From Devosia sp. YR412 (GTDB lineage: Bacteria; Pseudomonadota; Alphaproteobacteria; Rhizobiales; Devosiaceae), in assembly GCF_900110945.1 (NCBI RefSeq), contig NZ_FOFL01000001.1, positions 1,240,001 through 1,304,000 of the forward strand: a stretch of 64,000 nt of DNA. The letters run 5' to 3'. Numbering within the stretch: position 1 is the first letter of the stretch; the number at the start of each line of letters is the position of its first letter. Under the pieces are notes generated by a model. That model had not been told where the DNA came from and did not search any database. It worked only from the letters and a program-made list of their open reading frames with translations. Made by a program: the position numbers and the translations under genes. This document shows, one piece after another, positions 55,007 to 64,000 of the stretch.

Positions 55007-55972
55007 ATGGACAGCACCATGATCCTCTTCGCCCTCCGCCGCTTCCTCGGCTTTGCCGTCACCCTGCTCGTCGCCGCGCTGGTGATCTTCTGGCTGCTCG
55101 ACCTGCTGCCGGGCGATCCGGCGCAGTTTATCCTCGGCATCAATGCCACCCCGGAATCCGTCGCCCGCCTGCGCCTGCAGATGGGCCTCGATACCCCCGC
55201 ACCAGAGCGTTTCATCGCCTGGATCTGGGGCATGCTGGGCGGCGATTTCGGCATGAGCTATACCCAGCGCGCGCCCGTCGGCGAGCTGATCTGGGGCCGC
55301 CTCGGTGTCACCCTGCCGCTCGCCATTTTTGCCATGGTGATTTCTGTTGCCGTCGGCCTGCCACTCGGCATTCTTGCCGCCCGGCGCCGCGGCAAGGCGC
55401 TGGATACGGCCGTCATGGTCGTCGCCCAGACCGGCATTGCCATTCCCAATTTCTGGTTCGGCATGCTGCTGACCCTGCTGTTTGCCGTCGTGCTGCGCTG
55501 GCTGCCGCCCGGCGGCTTCACGCCCTGGCATGAAAATCCGGGCCTGGCCTTTCGCGGCCTGATCCTGCCCAGCCTGGCGCTGGCCCTGCCGCAGGCCTCC
55601 ATCCTTGCCCGGGTGATGCGCACCGCCCTGGTCGATGTTACCAGCCAGGATTACATCCGCACCGCCCGCGCCAAGGGGCTGACTATGGGCGAGGCAGTCT
55701 GGCGGCATGGCGTGCGCAATGCGCTGCTGCCGGTGCTGACCATCCTCGGCCTGCAATTCGCCTATCTCGTCGCCGGCACGATCATCGTGGAAAACGTCTT
55801 CTACCTGCCCGGCCTCGGCAAGCTGATCTATACCGCCATCCTGGAGCGCGACCTGATCCTGGTGCGCGGCGCCACCATCATTCTCATCCTTGCCGTCACC
55901 GCCACCATGCTGGTCACCGACATTGCCTATGCGCTGGTCGATCCGCGCCTGCGCGAACGGAGCGCCTCATGA
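55007..55972 (+). CDS. Oligopeptide-type ABC transporter permease 1 (DppB-like)
   Basis: The 321-aa protein has six helices and the DppB/OppB pattern: N-terminal ALVIFWLLDLLPGDPAQFIL, long periplasmic region, ISVAVGLPLGILAARRR, and the EAA loop DYIRTARAKGLTMGEAVWRHGVRNAL. With the 55969 and 56795 products it forms the importer for the substrate-binding protein at 53298. Start at 55007 has a weak ribosome site; ATG at 55019 is an alternative. It overlaps the next gene by 4 bp. Confidence 0.93.
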   Translation: MDSTMILFALRRFLGFAVTLLVAALVIFWLLDLLPGDPAQFILGINATPESVARLRLQMGLDTPAPERFIAWIWGMLGGDFGMSYTQRAPVGELIWGRLGVTLPLAIFAMVISVAVGLPLGILAARRRGKALDTAVMVVAQTGIAIPNFWFGMLLTLLFAVVLRWLPPGGFTPWHENPGLAFRGLILPSLALALPQASILARVMRTALVDVTSQDYIRTARAKGLTMGEAVWRHGVRNALLPVLTILGLQFAYLVAGTIIVENVFYLPGLGKLIYTAILERDLILVRGATIILILAVTATMLVTDIAYALVDPRLRERSAS

Positions 55973-56808
55973 AGCGGCTGTTTGCCCATCCGAGCCTCGC
56001 CATCGGCCTGATCGCCACGCTGATCTTCCTCGCCATCGGCGTGGTCTCGCTGGTCTGGACGCCCTTCCCCATCGAGCAGATCGATATCCCTCGCCGCTTC
56101 CTGGGCCCGACGCCGGAACACTGGCTGGGCACCGATAATCTGGGCCGCGACATGCTCTCGCTCGTCATGGCCGGCACCTGGACCAGTTTCCTCGTCGCTG
56201 CCGTTGCCGTGGTGATTGGCATGGGCGTCGGCGTGCCGCTCGGCCTCGCCGCAGCCGCCTGGGGCGGACCGGTCGAATGGCTGGTGCTGCGGCTGTCCGA
56301 TTTCATCTTCGCCTTCCCGGCGGTGATCGTCGCCATCCTGGTCACCACGCTGATCGGCCCCGGCGCGCCAAATGCCATCCTCGCCATCGGCATTTTCAAC
56401 ATTCCGGTGTTTGCCCGCGTGGCGCGCGGCGGGGCGCTTAGCGTCGCAACGCTCGACTTCGTCGCGGCTGGTAGGCTGGCTGGCCTCAACAATGCGATGA
56501 TTGCCTGGCGGCACCTCTTGCCCAATATCATGAGCCTGCTGATCGTTCAGGGCACCATCCAGATGTCGCTTGGCATCCTGTCGGAGGCAGGGCTGAGCTA
56601 TATCGGATTGGGCACCCAGCCACCGGAAACCAGCCTCGGGCTGATGCTCAAGGACGCGCAGGGCCTGTTCCTGATCCATCCGCTGCTGACCATTATTCCG
56701 GGGCTGGCCATCGTGCTGATCGTCATCGCCCTCAACATTGCCGGCGACGGCCTGCGCGACGCCATCGATCCCCGCCTGCGGCAAGGAAACCCCAATGTCC
56801 TTGCTTGA
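55969..56808 (+). CDS. Oligopeptide-type ABC transporter permease 2 (DppC-like)
   Basis: The 279-aa protein has six helices and the DppC pattern: HWLGTDNLGRDMLSLVMAGTWTS and the EAA loop DFVAAGRLAGLNNAMIAWRHLLPN, then GLSYIGLGTQPPETSLGLML and a final DALNIAGDGLRDAIDPRLR-like end (ALNIAGDGLRDAIDPR). It pairs with the DppB-like permease. It overlaps dppB-like by 4 bp and the ATPase gene by 14 bp. Confidence 0.93.
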   Translation: MKRLFAHPSLAIGLIATLIFLAIGVVSLVWTPFPIEQIDIPRRFLGPTPEHWLGTDNLGRDMLSLVMAGTWTSFLVAAVAVVIGMGVGVPLGLAAAAWGGPVEWLVLRLSDFIFAFPAVIVAILVTTLIGPGAPNAILAIGIFNIPVFARVARGGALSVATLDFVAAGRLAGLNNAMIAWRHLLPNIMSLLIVQGTIQMSLGILSEAGLSYIGLGTQPPETSLGLMLKDAQGLFLIHPLLTIIPGLAIVLIVIALNIAGDGLRDAIDPRLRQGNPNVLA

Positions 56809-58363
56809 AGTCTCCGATCTCTCGATCCGCTTCGGCGCCACTGAAGTCGTCTCCGGCCTCAGCTTTGCTATCGCGCCCGGCGAGCGCTTCGGCATCATCG
56901 GCGAAAGCGGCTCGGGCAAGACGCTGACCTCCCTGGCCATCGCCGGTCTCCTGCCGGAAGGCGCCAGCCTGACCGGCCGCATTGCCCTCGATGGCGCGCC
57001 CATGCCTGCCTCCGAGCGCGACATGGCGCGCCTGCGCGGCCGTCGCATCGGCATGGTGTTCCAGGAGCCGATGACCGCGCTCAATCCCCTGATGCGGGTC
57101 AGCGAGCAGATCGCGGAATCCATCCGGCTCAACCGCGACAATGCCGCCGTGCAGCTCGAAGTGCCGGCCCTGCTCGGCGAAGTGGGTCTCGACCCCAGTC
57201 ACGGCAGCCGCTTTCCGCATCAGCTCTCCGGCGGCCAGCGCCAGCGCGTGATGATCGCCATGGCTTTGGCCAGCCAGCCGGACCTGCTGATCGCCGACGA
57301 GCCGACCTCGGCGCTCGATCTCATCACCCAGCGCAAGGTGCTCGACCTGATTGCCGAAATCTGCGCGCGCCGCCACATGGCCCTGCTGTTCATCAGCCAC
57401 GACCTCAAGGCCGTAGCTCGCCTCTGCACCCGCGTCGCGGTGATGCATCGCGGCCGGCTGGTCGAGCGTGGCGAGGCCGCGCAGGTGTTCGCCTCGCCGC
57501 AGCAGGACTATACGCAGAAGCTGGTCGCCGCCTCGCGCTTCGACCCTTTGCGCGCCGAACGCCCGCCGATCGGCGGCACATTGCTCGAAGTCGACGGCGT
57601 GACCCGCGACTATCGCCAGAACGGCTTTGTGTTCTGGGCCGAAAAGTCGCTGCGCGCCGTCAATGAGGTGCATTTTTCCGTCGCCCAAGGCGAATGCCTG
57701 GCGCTGGTCGGCCCCTCCGGTTGCGGCAAGACCACGCTGGCCAAGATCATCGTCGGCCTCGATCGCGCAACCAGTGGCGCGATCCGCCTCGACGGCACCA
57801 GCTACCACGGCTCCGACCTGCCTAAGCCCCTGCGCCGCGACATTTCCCTGGTGTTTCAGGACCCCTTCGGCAGCTTCAATCCGCGCCGCAGCATCGGCGA
57901 CTCGCTAAGCGAACCCTTGCGGCTCGAACCCGGTCTCGACCGGCCAGCCATTGACGCGCGCCTTGTGGAAGCCGTCACCGCCGTCGGCCTTCACGCCGAT
58001 ATGCTCGACCGCTATCCGCATGAATTCTCCGGCGGCCAGCGCCAGCGCCTCGCCATAGCCCGCGCGCTGGTGACAAGGCCAAAATTGCTGGTGCTGGACG
58101 AACCCGTCTCCGCCCTCGACGTCTCCGTCCGCGGCGAAGTGCTGGCACTTTTGGCGCGCCTGCAACTCGAATTCGGTCTCACCTACTTGATCATCAGCCA
58201 CGACCTCGACATGGTCGCGGCGATTGCCGACCGCGTGCTGGTGATGGAGGCGGGCAGGATCGTCGAGGAGGGGCGACCCGAACAGATCTTTTTCGCGCCG
58301 CAGCATAGGCTAACGCAGGAACTGGTCGGGGCGAGGCTGCCGGATATCGGGACGCCTGCGTAA
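56795..58363 (+). CDS. Oligopeptide-type ABC transporter ATPase, fused DppD-DppF
   Basis: The 522-aa protein carries two complete ABC domains. First: Walker A GESGSGKT, signature QLSGGQRQRV, Walker B LLIADEPTSALD. Second (from about residue 265): Walker A GPSGCGKTT, signature EFSGGQRQRL, Walker B LLVLDEPVSALD. Fusion gives a single chain for both ATPases. AAGGAA precedes the ATG at 56795. The oligopeptide-binding C-terminal zinc/Fe-S motif of some DppD proteins is not seen. Confidence 0.94.
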   Translation: MSLLEVSDLSIRFGATEVVSGLSFAIAPGERFGIIGESGSGKTLTSLAIAGLLPEGASLTGRIALDGAPMPASERDMARLRGRRIGMVFQEPMTALNPLMRVSEQIAESIRLNRDNAAVQLEVPALLGEVGLDPSHGSRFPHQLSGGQRQRVMIAMALASQPDLLIADEPTSALDLITQRKVLDLIAEICARRHMALLFISHDLKAVARLCTRVAVMHRGRLVERGEAAQVFASPQQDYTQKLVAASRFDPLRAERPPIGGTLLEVDGVTRDYRQNGFVFWAEKSLRAVNEVHFSVAQGECLALVGPSGCGKTTLAKIIVGLDRATSGAIRLDGTSYHGSDLPKPLRRDISLVFQDPFGSFNPRRSIGDSLSEPLRLEPGLDRPAIDARLVEAVTAVGLHADMLDRYPHEFSGGQRQRLAIARALVTRPKLLVLDEPVSALDVSVRGEVLALLARLQLEFGLTYLIISHDLDMVAAIADRVLVMEAGRIVEEGRPEQIFFAPQHRLTQELVGARLPDIGTPA

Positions 58364-58383
58364 CCACAGATCGTGGCTCCCAT

Positions 58384-58510
58384 CACCCTACCCGACCCGT
58401 CCGGGGCCACCCTCCCCATACAGGGGAGGGAGAGGAGAGTTCAGCAAACTCGATGCCGCTTATCCCTCGCCCTTGTGGGGAGGGTGGCCCCGGAGGCGTC
58501 GGGTGGGGGT
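58384..58510. repeat. Intergenic palindromic element, family A copy 5
   Basis: Arms CCTACCCGACCCGTCCGGGG and CCCCGGAGGCGTCGGGTGGG are inverted complements. The centre contains CTCGATGCCGCTTATCCCTC, the reverse complement of the centre of copy 3 with few changes, so copies 3 and 5 are inverted relatives. It starts 20 bp after the ATPase stop. Confidence 0.8.
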
Positions 58511-58764
58511 GCGATGTTTCGGCTCAAGCAGAGACGCTTAACAAACGCATCCCCCTGCCCCACCAGCAAAAACCCGAAATCTATCCACGCCCCATCCAAC
58601 CTGCCGCATACTCTCCCCATACCCGCCACACACGCGGCCCCGACGCAGGGCCGGGCGGGGCGACCGTGGGAGAGGGGCGCTTCTCCAGTGGGGTTGGAAA
58701 CTCGGCAGCCGGACCTGCAAGAATGGTACCGCCTGAACCGGACCCTGTGCAAAAGCGGATCGTG

Positions 58765-58861
58765 ACGGGCGGCCTTTGGGCCACTCTACTAAACTCTTGA
58801 GGTCCAATGGCCGCCCGTTACTCGTGTCTCCGTAAGCCGAAAGGCCGGGCGGCGCTTTCGG
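58765..58861. other. Two inverted repeats in the convergent gap before the alpha-glucosidase gene
   Basis: ACGGGCGGCCTTTGG (58765-58779) and CCAATGGCCGCCCGT (58804-58818) are inverted with one mismatch across a 24-nt spacer. CCGAAAG (58837-58843) and CTTTCGG (58855-58861) form a second hairpin just beyond the alpha-glucosidase stop. Neither has a T-run, so intrinsic termination is uncertain. The rest of 58511-58872 shows nothing I can support. Confidence 0.5.
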
Positions 58862-58872
58862 ACGTCTGATGC

Positions 58873-60543
58873 CTAGACCACCGCGATATAGGCCCCGAAC
58901 GGCTCCAGATCGATCTCGCCATCGATCACCGCCGCCGTAACGCCCGGGCAGCCGGCATCGCTCGGCGCCAGACCCGCCGGCACGACGAATTCGGCCGCCA
59001 CTTCGCCCATGTTGAAGACGCAGAGCAGGCGTTCGCCGTCATGCTCGCGGATGAAGGCCAGCACATTGCCACTCGCTTCGAGCAGGCTGATGTCGCCCTT
59101 GATCAGCGCCGGATGGGCGCGGCGGAAGGCTAGCAGGGCGCGATAGAATTCCAGCACCGAGCCGTCGACATTGTGCTGGGTGTCCACCGCATGCAGCAGG
59201 TGTTCGGCCGGCACTGGCAACCAGGTGCGGTTGGCGGTGGAGAAGGCGCCATTGGCGGAATGGGCCTGCCAGACCATGGGCGTACGGCAGCCGTCGCGGC
59301 CCTTGAACTGCGGCCAGAACTCGATGCCATAGGGGTCGACCAGATCCTCGAAAGCCAGCTCGGCCTCCTTGAGCCCCAGCTCCTCGCCCTGATAGAGGCA
59401 GACCGAGCCGCGCATGGCGAGGATCAGCGTCGCGGCGAGGCGGGTGAAGGCCGCCTCCTGCCCATGTACCGCCCAGCGGCTGACATGACGCACGACGTCG
59501 TGGTTGGAAAAGGCGAGGCAAATCCAGCCGTCCGGCGCGCCGGCTTCGGTGGCGCCGATCGACTTGCGGAAATGCTCGGCAGAGAATTCGCCGCCGAGAT
59601 AATCGAATGTATAGGCCATATGCAGTCGGTCGTCGCCCGAGGTGTATTGCGCCATGATTTCGAGCTGGTGCTGGCTGTCGCCGATCTCGCCCACCGTGGT
59701 GGTGCCGGGATATTCGTCCATCATGGCGCGCAGGCGCTTGAGGAAATCGAGGTTTTCCGGCCGCGACTTGTCGAACAAGTGTTCCTGGAAATTATAGGGA
59801 TTCACCGCGGGGGCAGTCGAGGCGTTGAAATCCTCGGGCTTGACCACGGGGTTGGATTCCAGGCCCGTCGAGTGGAAATAGAAGTTCACCGTATCGAGGC
59901 GGAAGCCATCGACGCCGCGCTCCAGCCAGAAGCGCATGTCGCCCAGCAGGGCATCCTGCACATCGGGATTGTGGAAGTTGAGGTCGGGCTGGGAGACCAG
60001 GAAATTGTGCATGTAATACTGCATGCGCCGGCTGTCCCACTGCCATGCCGAGCCACCGAAGATGGAGAGCCAGTTGTTCGGCGGGGTGCCATCCGGCTTC
60101 GGGTCGGCCCAGACATACCAGTCCGAGCGCGCATTGGTGCGGTTTTGCCGGCTTTCGGCGAACCAGGCGTGCTTGTCGGACGAATGGGAAATCACCTGGT
60201 CGATGATGACCTTCAGTCCCAAGGAATGGGCCTTCTGCACCAGCCGGTCGAAATCCTCCAGCGTGCCGAAGCTGGGGTCGATGCCGCGGTAATCGCTGAC
60301 GTCATAGCCGAAATCCTTCATCGGCGAGGTGAAGACCGGCGACAGCCAGATAGCGTCGACGCCGAGGTCGGCGACATAGTCGAGCCGGCTGGTGATGCCG
60401 ACCAGATCGCCGACACCGTCGCCATTCTGGTCCTGATAGGAGCGCGGATAGATCTGATAGATCACCGCGCCGCGCCACCAGTCGCGGTCCACCGTGGTTT
60501 CGTCAGCAGTCTTGGGCTCGGTCATCAGCGAGGTGGCAGTCAT
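58873..60543 (-). CDS. Alpha-glucosidase (GH13 family)
   Basis: The 556-aa protein begins WWRGAVIYQIYPRSYQDQNG after a short N-terminus and has the GH13 (alpha/beta)8 barrel with nucleophile Asp in DGFRLDTVNF, acid Glu in TTVGEIGDS and transition-state Asp in FSNHDVVRH, the AglA / oligo-1,6-glucosidase type common in Hyphomicrobiales. It likely cleaves terminal alpha-glucosides such as sucrose, trehalulose or maltose in the cytoplasm. No sugar ABC transporter or regulator is adjacent. GGAG 6 nt before the ATG at 60543 supports the start. Confidence 0.92.
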   Translation of the reverse strand: MTATSLMTEPKTADETTVDRDWWRGAVIYQIYPRSYQDQNGDGVGDLVGITSRLDYVADLGVDAIWLSPVFTSPMKDFGYDVSDYRGIDPSFGTLEDFDRLVQKAHSLGLKVIIDQVISHSSDKHAWFAESRQNRTNARSDWYVWADPKPDGTPPNNWLSIFGGSAWQWDSRRMQYYMHNFLVSQPDLNFHNPDVQDALLGDMRFWLERGVDGFRLDTVNFYFHSTGLESNPVVKPEDFNASTAPAVNPYNFQEHLFDKSRPENLDFLKRLRAMMDEYPGTTTVGEIGDSQHQLEIMAQYTSGDDRLHMAYTFDYLGGEFSAEHFRKSIGATEAGAPDGWICLAFSNHDVVRHVSRWAVHGQEAAFTRLAATLILAMRGSVCLYQGEELGLKEAELAFEDLVDPYGIEFWPQFKGRDGCRTPMVWQAHSANGAFSTANRTWLPVPAEHLLHAVDTQHNVDGSVLEFYRALLAFRRAHPALIKGDISLLEASGNVLAFIREHDGERLLCVFNMGEVAAEFVVPAGLAPSDAGCPGVTAAVIDGEIDLEPFGAYIAVV

Positions 60544-60610
60544 GGACGGCTCCGGCTATCGATGGAAGTGAATGCACGATCTGTCCCGCTGCGATGCGGC
60601 AGGACTAAGG

Positions 60611-61270
60611 TCAGCTGGCGCCGTGGCATTTCTTGTATTTGAGCCCCGAGCCGCACGGGCATGGATCATTGCGGCCGACGGCATCGCTCCTGATCGGGGT
60701 CTGCGGCGTGGCGAGGCGATGGGCGCGATAGAGCGTGCCGACGATTTCGGGAATGAGATGCGGCGCATCCTGCTGCAGCTTGATCATCTCCGGATCCTTG
60801 GCGTCTTCGTCGCTGATCGCGGGATCGCTAGCTGCCAGCAGCGACATGATGCCGAAAGCGGCCTCCTGCGCCTGGGATTCCTTGTGGCTCTGCAGCAGCT
60901 TTTCCCAGGCGTCAAAGCTCAACCCGATCGCCGCCTCGAAGCCGGCGATCCAGACTTCCCAGATCACACCGTCTTCCTCGTCGAGCTCATAGAGCGGCTC
61001 GTAGCGGGCTTCGGCCAGTTCGGTATTGATCTGCTCGTAACGCGCCATGACGGCTGAGGTCAGTTCGGCCTGATTGACAGCCGGCACGTCGAAGTCCTCA
61101 CCACCCCAAACCAATGGCAAAAACGTCTCGGGCGCGACCAACTCCGGGCCGGCGGCAATGCCGCAGAGATAGCCGTCGAGCTCGCTGAGCAGCATGCCGT
61201 CATCGCCCAGCTCGGTCAGCATGGCATCGAGGCGCTGCTGGCTCTCGGAGAGTTCTTCGAAGTCGTCCAT
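60611..61270 (-). CDS. YecA/UPF0149-family protein with SEC-C motif
   Basis: The 219-aa acidic protein has the UPF0149 helical domain ([19 protein letters not shown], then PLVWGGEDF) and ends in the SEC-C zinc-binding motif [18 protein letters not shown], found also at the C-terminus of SecA. The function of such proteins is not settled; interaction with the ribosome or SecA partners is proposed for some members. The ATG at 61270 is chosen over a frame that starts at 61303. Confidence 0.9.
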   Translation of the reverse strand: MDDFEELSESQQRLDAMLTELGDDGMLLSELDGYLCGIAAGPELVAPETFLPLVWGGEDFDVPAVNQAELTSAVMARYEQINTELAEARYEPLYELDEEDGVIWEVWIAGFEAAIGLSFDAWEKLLQSHKESQAQEAAFGIMSLLAASDPAISDEDAKDPEMIKLQQDAPHLIPEIVGTLYRAHRLATPQTPIRSDAVGRNDPCPCGSGLKYKKCHGAS

Positions 61271-61335
61271 GCTCAATCCAATCCGCAGCGATCCATGCAA
61301 CAATGCCTGCCCGCAAGATGGATGAAAAGCAAGCC

Positions 61336-62418
61336 TCAGCGCTCTCGCAACGCCGGCGTATTGGTCAGGATGGTGCGCGCAATAGCCCGATAGGCCTCCG
61401 CTTCCGGACCATTCGGCGCAGACGCAACCGGCGGGTGCCCGGCGTCGGAGCCTTCCCGGATCGACATGACGAGAGGCACTGCGCCGAGGAAAGCCATGTT
61501 CATCTCGGCAGCGGCGCGTTCGGCGCCGCCGGAGCCGAAGATGTCGTAGCGGGTGCCGGTGTCAGGGGCGACGAAATAGCTCATATTTTCGACAAGGCCC
61601 AGGATCGGCACGCCGAAGCGGGGCAGCATGTCGATGGCCTTTTTGGCATCGATCAGCGCCAGGTCCTGCGGCGTCGACACGATGACCACGCCATCCACTT
61701 CGGCCTGCTGGAACAGCGAAATATGGATATCGCCAGTGCCGGGCGGCAGGTCGATGACGAGAATGTCGAGCGGACCCCAGTCGGTCTCGCGCAGCAATTG
61801 GCGCAGAGCGGAAGTGGCCATCGGACCGCGCCAGACCACCGCCTGATCCTTGACCAGCATGGAGCCGATAGACATGGCCTTGAGGCCGAACGCCTCGTGC
61901 GGCGAGAAAATGCCATCGTCGCGAATGGCGGGCTGGCCTTCGAGGCCGAGCAATTTGGGGATGGAGGGGCCGTAGAGATCAGCGTCGAGAATGCCGACCG
62001 TGAGACCCTCCGCCTGCAGCGCCAGAGCGATATTGACCGCCGTGGTGGACTTGCCGACGCCACCCTTGCCGGAGCCGACGGCGATGATGTGCTTGATCCC
62101 GGGCACGGGAGTCTTGCCGGCGGGGACCGGCTTGCCATGCGAGAAGGTCGGGCCGGATTTAGGAGGTGCCTTGCCGCCGGTCAGCGAGACCATGACCTTG
62201 CGGGTGCCGCCGAGCTTCTGCGCCACGGCGGCCGCCTGTTCGCGGGCCGGGCCGAAGGCGGCCTCCATGCCGGGCGCGACGGCAATGGCGAAGGCGACGG
62301 CGCCCGGGGTGACGATGATATCGGAGAGGCCGGCATAGCCGGACAGGTCACCGCCGCCGGGGATTTCCACGGCAGCGAGCGCAGCTTTGATGGCAGCGGC
62401 GAGTTCGGTATCGGCCAT
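61336..62418 (-). CDS. Mrp/NBP35-family iron-sulfur cluster carrier ATPase
   Basis: The 360-aa protein has an N-terminal MIP18-like domain (residues 1-80) and a deviant Walker A P-loop [11 protein letters not shown] at about 115-125, then [14 protein letters not shown] and [10 protein letters not shown], all typical of Mrp/ApbC. It delivers Fe-S clusters to apoproteins. The CxxC pair that holds the bridging cluster in ApbC (VENMSYFxCPHC) is replaced here: [13 protein letters not shown] has no Cys. The ATG at 62418 is chosen over 62430. Confidence 0.93.
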   Translation of the reverse strand: MADTELAAAIKAALAAVEIPGGGDLSGYAGLSDIIVTPGAVAFAIAVAPGMEAAFGPAREQAAAVAQKLGGTRKVMVSLTGGKAPPKSGPTFSHGKPVPAGKTPVPGIKHIIAVGSGKGGVGKSTTAVNIALALQAEGLTVGILDADLYGPSIPKLLGLEGQPAIRDDGIFSPHEAFGLKAMSIGSMLVKDQAVVWRGPMATSALRQLLRETDWGPLDILVIDLPPGTGDIHISLFQQAEVDGVVIVSTPQDLALIDAKKAIDMLPRFGVPILGLVENMSYFVAPDTGTRYDIFGSGGAERAAAEMNMAFLGAVPLVMSIREGSDAGHPPVASAPNGPEAEAYRAIARTILTNTPALRER

Positions 62419-62436
62419 GCGAGCCCCCAAAATGCA

Positions 62437-62464
62437 GAAGACCTCACCCTAGGGAGAGGTCTTC
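62437..62464 (-). terminator. Hairpin terminator after the transaldolase gene
   Basis: A 9-bp perfect stem (GAAGACCTC / GAGGTCTTC) encloses a 10-nt loop that itself holds CCTAGG. It lies 26 bp beyond the transaldolase stop on the minus strand, and is followed there by TGCATTTTGG, a weak T-run. Confidence 0.65.
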
Positions 62465-62490
62465 CGGGTGATCGGCGTCGTCAGAACAGA

Positions 62491-63144
62491 CTAAAGGATC
62501 GACTGGCCAGTGGCCTTCCAGTCCTTGAGGAAGCCTTCGATGCCGGCATTGGTCAGCGGGTGGTTGGCCAGCTTGCGGATCACGTCGGGCGGAATGGTCG
62601 CGACGTCCGAACCGGCTAGCGCAACCTGGGTCACGTGGTTGGGCGAGCGGATCGAGGCCGACAGGATCTGGGTTTCGAAGCCATAGTTGTCATAGATCTG
62701 GCGGATGTTTTCGATCAGCTCGACGCCATCGAGATTGATGTCATCGAGGCGGCCGAGGAAGGGCGAGATATAGGTGGCGCCGACCTTGGCTGCCAGCAAA
62801 GCCTGGTTGGCCGAGAAGCAGAGCGTGACATTGGTCTTGATGCCCTTGTCGAAGAAATGCTTGGTGGCTTTGAGGCCATTGAGCGTCAGCGGCAGCTTGA
62901 TCACGACGTTGTCGGCAATCTTGGCGAGGTGCTCGCCCTCGGCGACCATGCCGTCATATTCAAGCGAAGCAACTTCGGCCGAAACCGGGCCGGGAACCAG
63001 CGCTGCGATCTCGGCGATGACTTCCTTGAAGTCGCGGCCCGACTTGGCGATCAACGACGGGTTGGTGGTGACGCCGTCGAGGAGACCGGTCTCATAGAGC
63101 TCCTTGATGTCCTTGATTTCCGCAGTGTCGACGAAGAACTTCAT
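62491..63144 (-). CDS. Transaldolase, short FSA/TalC-like type
   Basis: The 217-aa protein is a short transaldolase: [24 protein letters not shown], the Schiff-base Lys in NVVIKLPLT, and [28 protein letters not shown]. It interconverts sedoheptulose-7-P and glyceraldehyde-3-P with erythrose-4-P and fructose-6-P; some relatives are fructose-6-P aldolases. AGGAGG precedes the ATG at 63144 at ideal spacing. Neighbouring genes show no pathway link. Confidence 0.94.
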   Translation of the reverse strand: MKFFVDTAEIKDIKELYETGLLDGVTTNPSLIAKSGRDFKEVIAEIAALVPGPVSAEVASLEYDGMVAEGEHLAKIADNVVIKLPLTLNGLKATKHFFDKGIKTNVTLCFSANQALLAAKVGATYISPFLGRLDDINLDGVELIENIRQIYDNYGFETQILSASIRSPNHVTQVALAGSDVATIPPDVIRKLANHPLTNAGIEGFLKDWKATGQSIL

Positions 63145-63217
63145 GGTATCCTCCTGAGGGCCCGTTAGGCAAAAGATGTAGCACGGCAAAGGCTTGCCGC
63201 AAGGTCAAACGACTGAA

Positions 63218-64000
63218 CTATTTGATCGCGGCGAGCAGGGCATCGGCCAGATCGCCAATGCGATCTTCCGGGATGCCCGCGACGTTGATGCGACTGTCAC
63301 CGATCATATAGACGCCGTTCTCGGCTTTTAGATGTTCAACGACGGAATTTTCCAGCCCGAGCAGCGAGAACATGCCGCGGTGGGCGGCGATAAAGTCGAA
63401 ATCCTTGGAATTGGATTTCTGGCGGATGGCTTCGCTCAGCTTTTCGCGCAGCGTGATCATGCGGCCGCGCATCTGGTTGAGCTCGGTCTCCCATTCCGCA
63501 CGCAACGTGGCGTCTTCGAGGATGGTGCGGATGATTTCCGCGCCATGATCGGGTGGCTGGCTATAGGCGCCACGGATGATGTTGAGCAGCTGCGACTGGG
63601 TCACATCGGCTTCAGCGGTATCTCGGGCCACGAGAATGGCCGCACCGACGCGCTCGCGGTAGAGGCCGAAATTTTTCGAGCCGGAGAAGGCGACCAGCGC
63701 TTCGGGAACCGCCGAGAGGATCTTGCGCGTGCCATAGGCGTCGGCTTCAATGCCATCGCCAAAGCCGAGATAGGCCAGGTCGATAAAGGGCAAGGCGCCG
63801 GTGCGCAGCAGGCTGGCGGTCACCTCATCCCATTGTTCTGGCGTCAGGTTTGCGCCGGTGGGGTTGTGGCAGCAGCCGTGCAGCAGCACGACGTCTTCCT
63901 TGCCCAGCTTGTCGAGTGTGGCCAGCATGGCCTCGAACTTCACGCCACGCGTTTCGGTGTCGAAATAGGGATACTTTTGGACCTTGAGGCCGGAATTTTC
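63218..64000 (-). CDS. Aromatic/aspartate aminotransferase, C-terminal fragment
   Basis: The gene is cut by the right edge; 260 C-terminal residues are present, and the frame stays open to base 64000 (ENSGLKVQKYPYFDTETRGV). Motifs of class I (AspC/TyrB) aminotransferases are clear: HGCCHNPTGANLTPEQW, PFIDLAYLGFGDGIE and the PLP-lysine motif SGSKNFGLYRERVG. It transfers amino groups between aromatic or acidic amino acids and 2-oxoglutarate. Specificity cannot be read from this fragment. Confidence 0.93.
   Translation of the reverse strand, partial: ENSGLKVQKYPYFDTETRGVKFEAMLATLDKLGKEDVVLLHGCCHNPTGANLTPEQWDEVTASLLRTGALPFIDLAYLGFGDGIEADAYGTRKILSAVPEALVAFSGSKNFGLYRERVGAAILVARDTAEADVTQSQLLNIIRGAYSQPPDHGAEIIRTILEDATLRAEWETELNQMRGRMITLREKLSEAIRQKSNSKDFDFIAAHRGMFSLLGLENSVVEHLKAENGVYMIGDSRINVAGIPEDRIGDLADALLAAIK

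Noticed and set aside
58373-58800. Several frames of 65-130 codons after the oligopeptide ATPase gene
   Set aside because: They are encoded within family A copy 5 and its flank, with no ribosome site; the same text occurs in the repeat at 50312.

Overview
The window is 64 kb of GC-rich (about 62-64% by eye) bacterial chromosome with densely packed genes. The content points to an alphaproteobacterium of the Hyphomicrobiales, and a Devosia-like genus would fit: aerobic (CobN-type) cobalamin genes with CbtAB, CIRCE-controlled groESL, short HisG with HisZ, a tRNA-His without an encoded G-1, and a Zur/Znu zinc locus. The genus is inference. No transposase, integrase, prophage or CRISPR array was found.

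Layout. (1) 1-2.1 kb: cobB (cut by the left edge), cobA, cobK and cobE. (2) 2.4-4 kb: a cation diffusion facilitator and a secreted unknown protein. (3) 3.95-10.56 kb: a minus-strand operon cbtB-cbtA-cobW-cobN-cobO behind a clear cobalamin riboswitch, so cobalt uptake, cobaltochelatase and corrinoid adenosylation are shut down together by B12. (4) 10.6-12 kb: small proteins. (5) 12-16.6 kb: a zinc locus, aztD - znuA / znuC-znuB-zur, with Zur-like dyads in the znuA/znuC intergenic space and upstream of aztD. (6) 16.8-27.1 kb: a housekeeping block on the minus strand (HAD hydrolase, ribF, ileS, lspA, a lipoprotein, an rRNA pseudouridine synthase with a very long disordered tail, rsmD), interrupted by a plus-strand LuxR-type regulator. 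(7) 27.2-32.7 kb: a degenerate EAL protein, a sigma-54 response regulator, an EamA transporter, an alpha/beta hydrolase and a DUF427 protein. (8) 32.7-35.1 kb: groES-groEL with promoter, CIRCE, a structured intergenic spacer and a terminator. (9) 35.1-41.1 kb: an orphan BrnA-like protein, a TSUP permease, a GT2 glycosyltransferase and hisS-hisZ-hisG. (10) 41.4-46.1 kb: two tandem 86-aa DUF1127-like proteins, tag, an L,D-transpeptidase, a Tad-like VWA protein carrying inserted beta-modules, and tRNA-His. (11) 46.4-58.4 kb: a pseudo-histidine kinase, a ferric-iron uptake set (two paralogous binding proteins and a permease, no local ATPase) and a complete oligopeptide-type ABC transporter. (12) 58.9-64 kb: a GH13 alpha-glucosidase, a YecA/SEC-C protein, Mrp, transaldolase and an aminotransferase cut by the right edge.

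Two families of intergenic palindromic elements punctuate the gene borders, about five copies each: family B (core CCGGCCTTGAGCCGGG and variants) and family A (core CCTCCCC-AAGGGGGAGG and variants). One family-B copy holds a perfect 46-nt palindrome.

The most interesting signals are a large PAS-type histidine kinase whose phospho-acceptor His is Arg, a TadG-like VWA protein with two phage-tail-like (E1 FCCH-like) modules inserted after the MIDAS motif, the structured groES-groEL spacer, the tandem DUF1127 pair with an upstream 19-codon ORF, and a compositional mosaic inside hisS.
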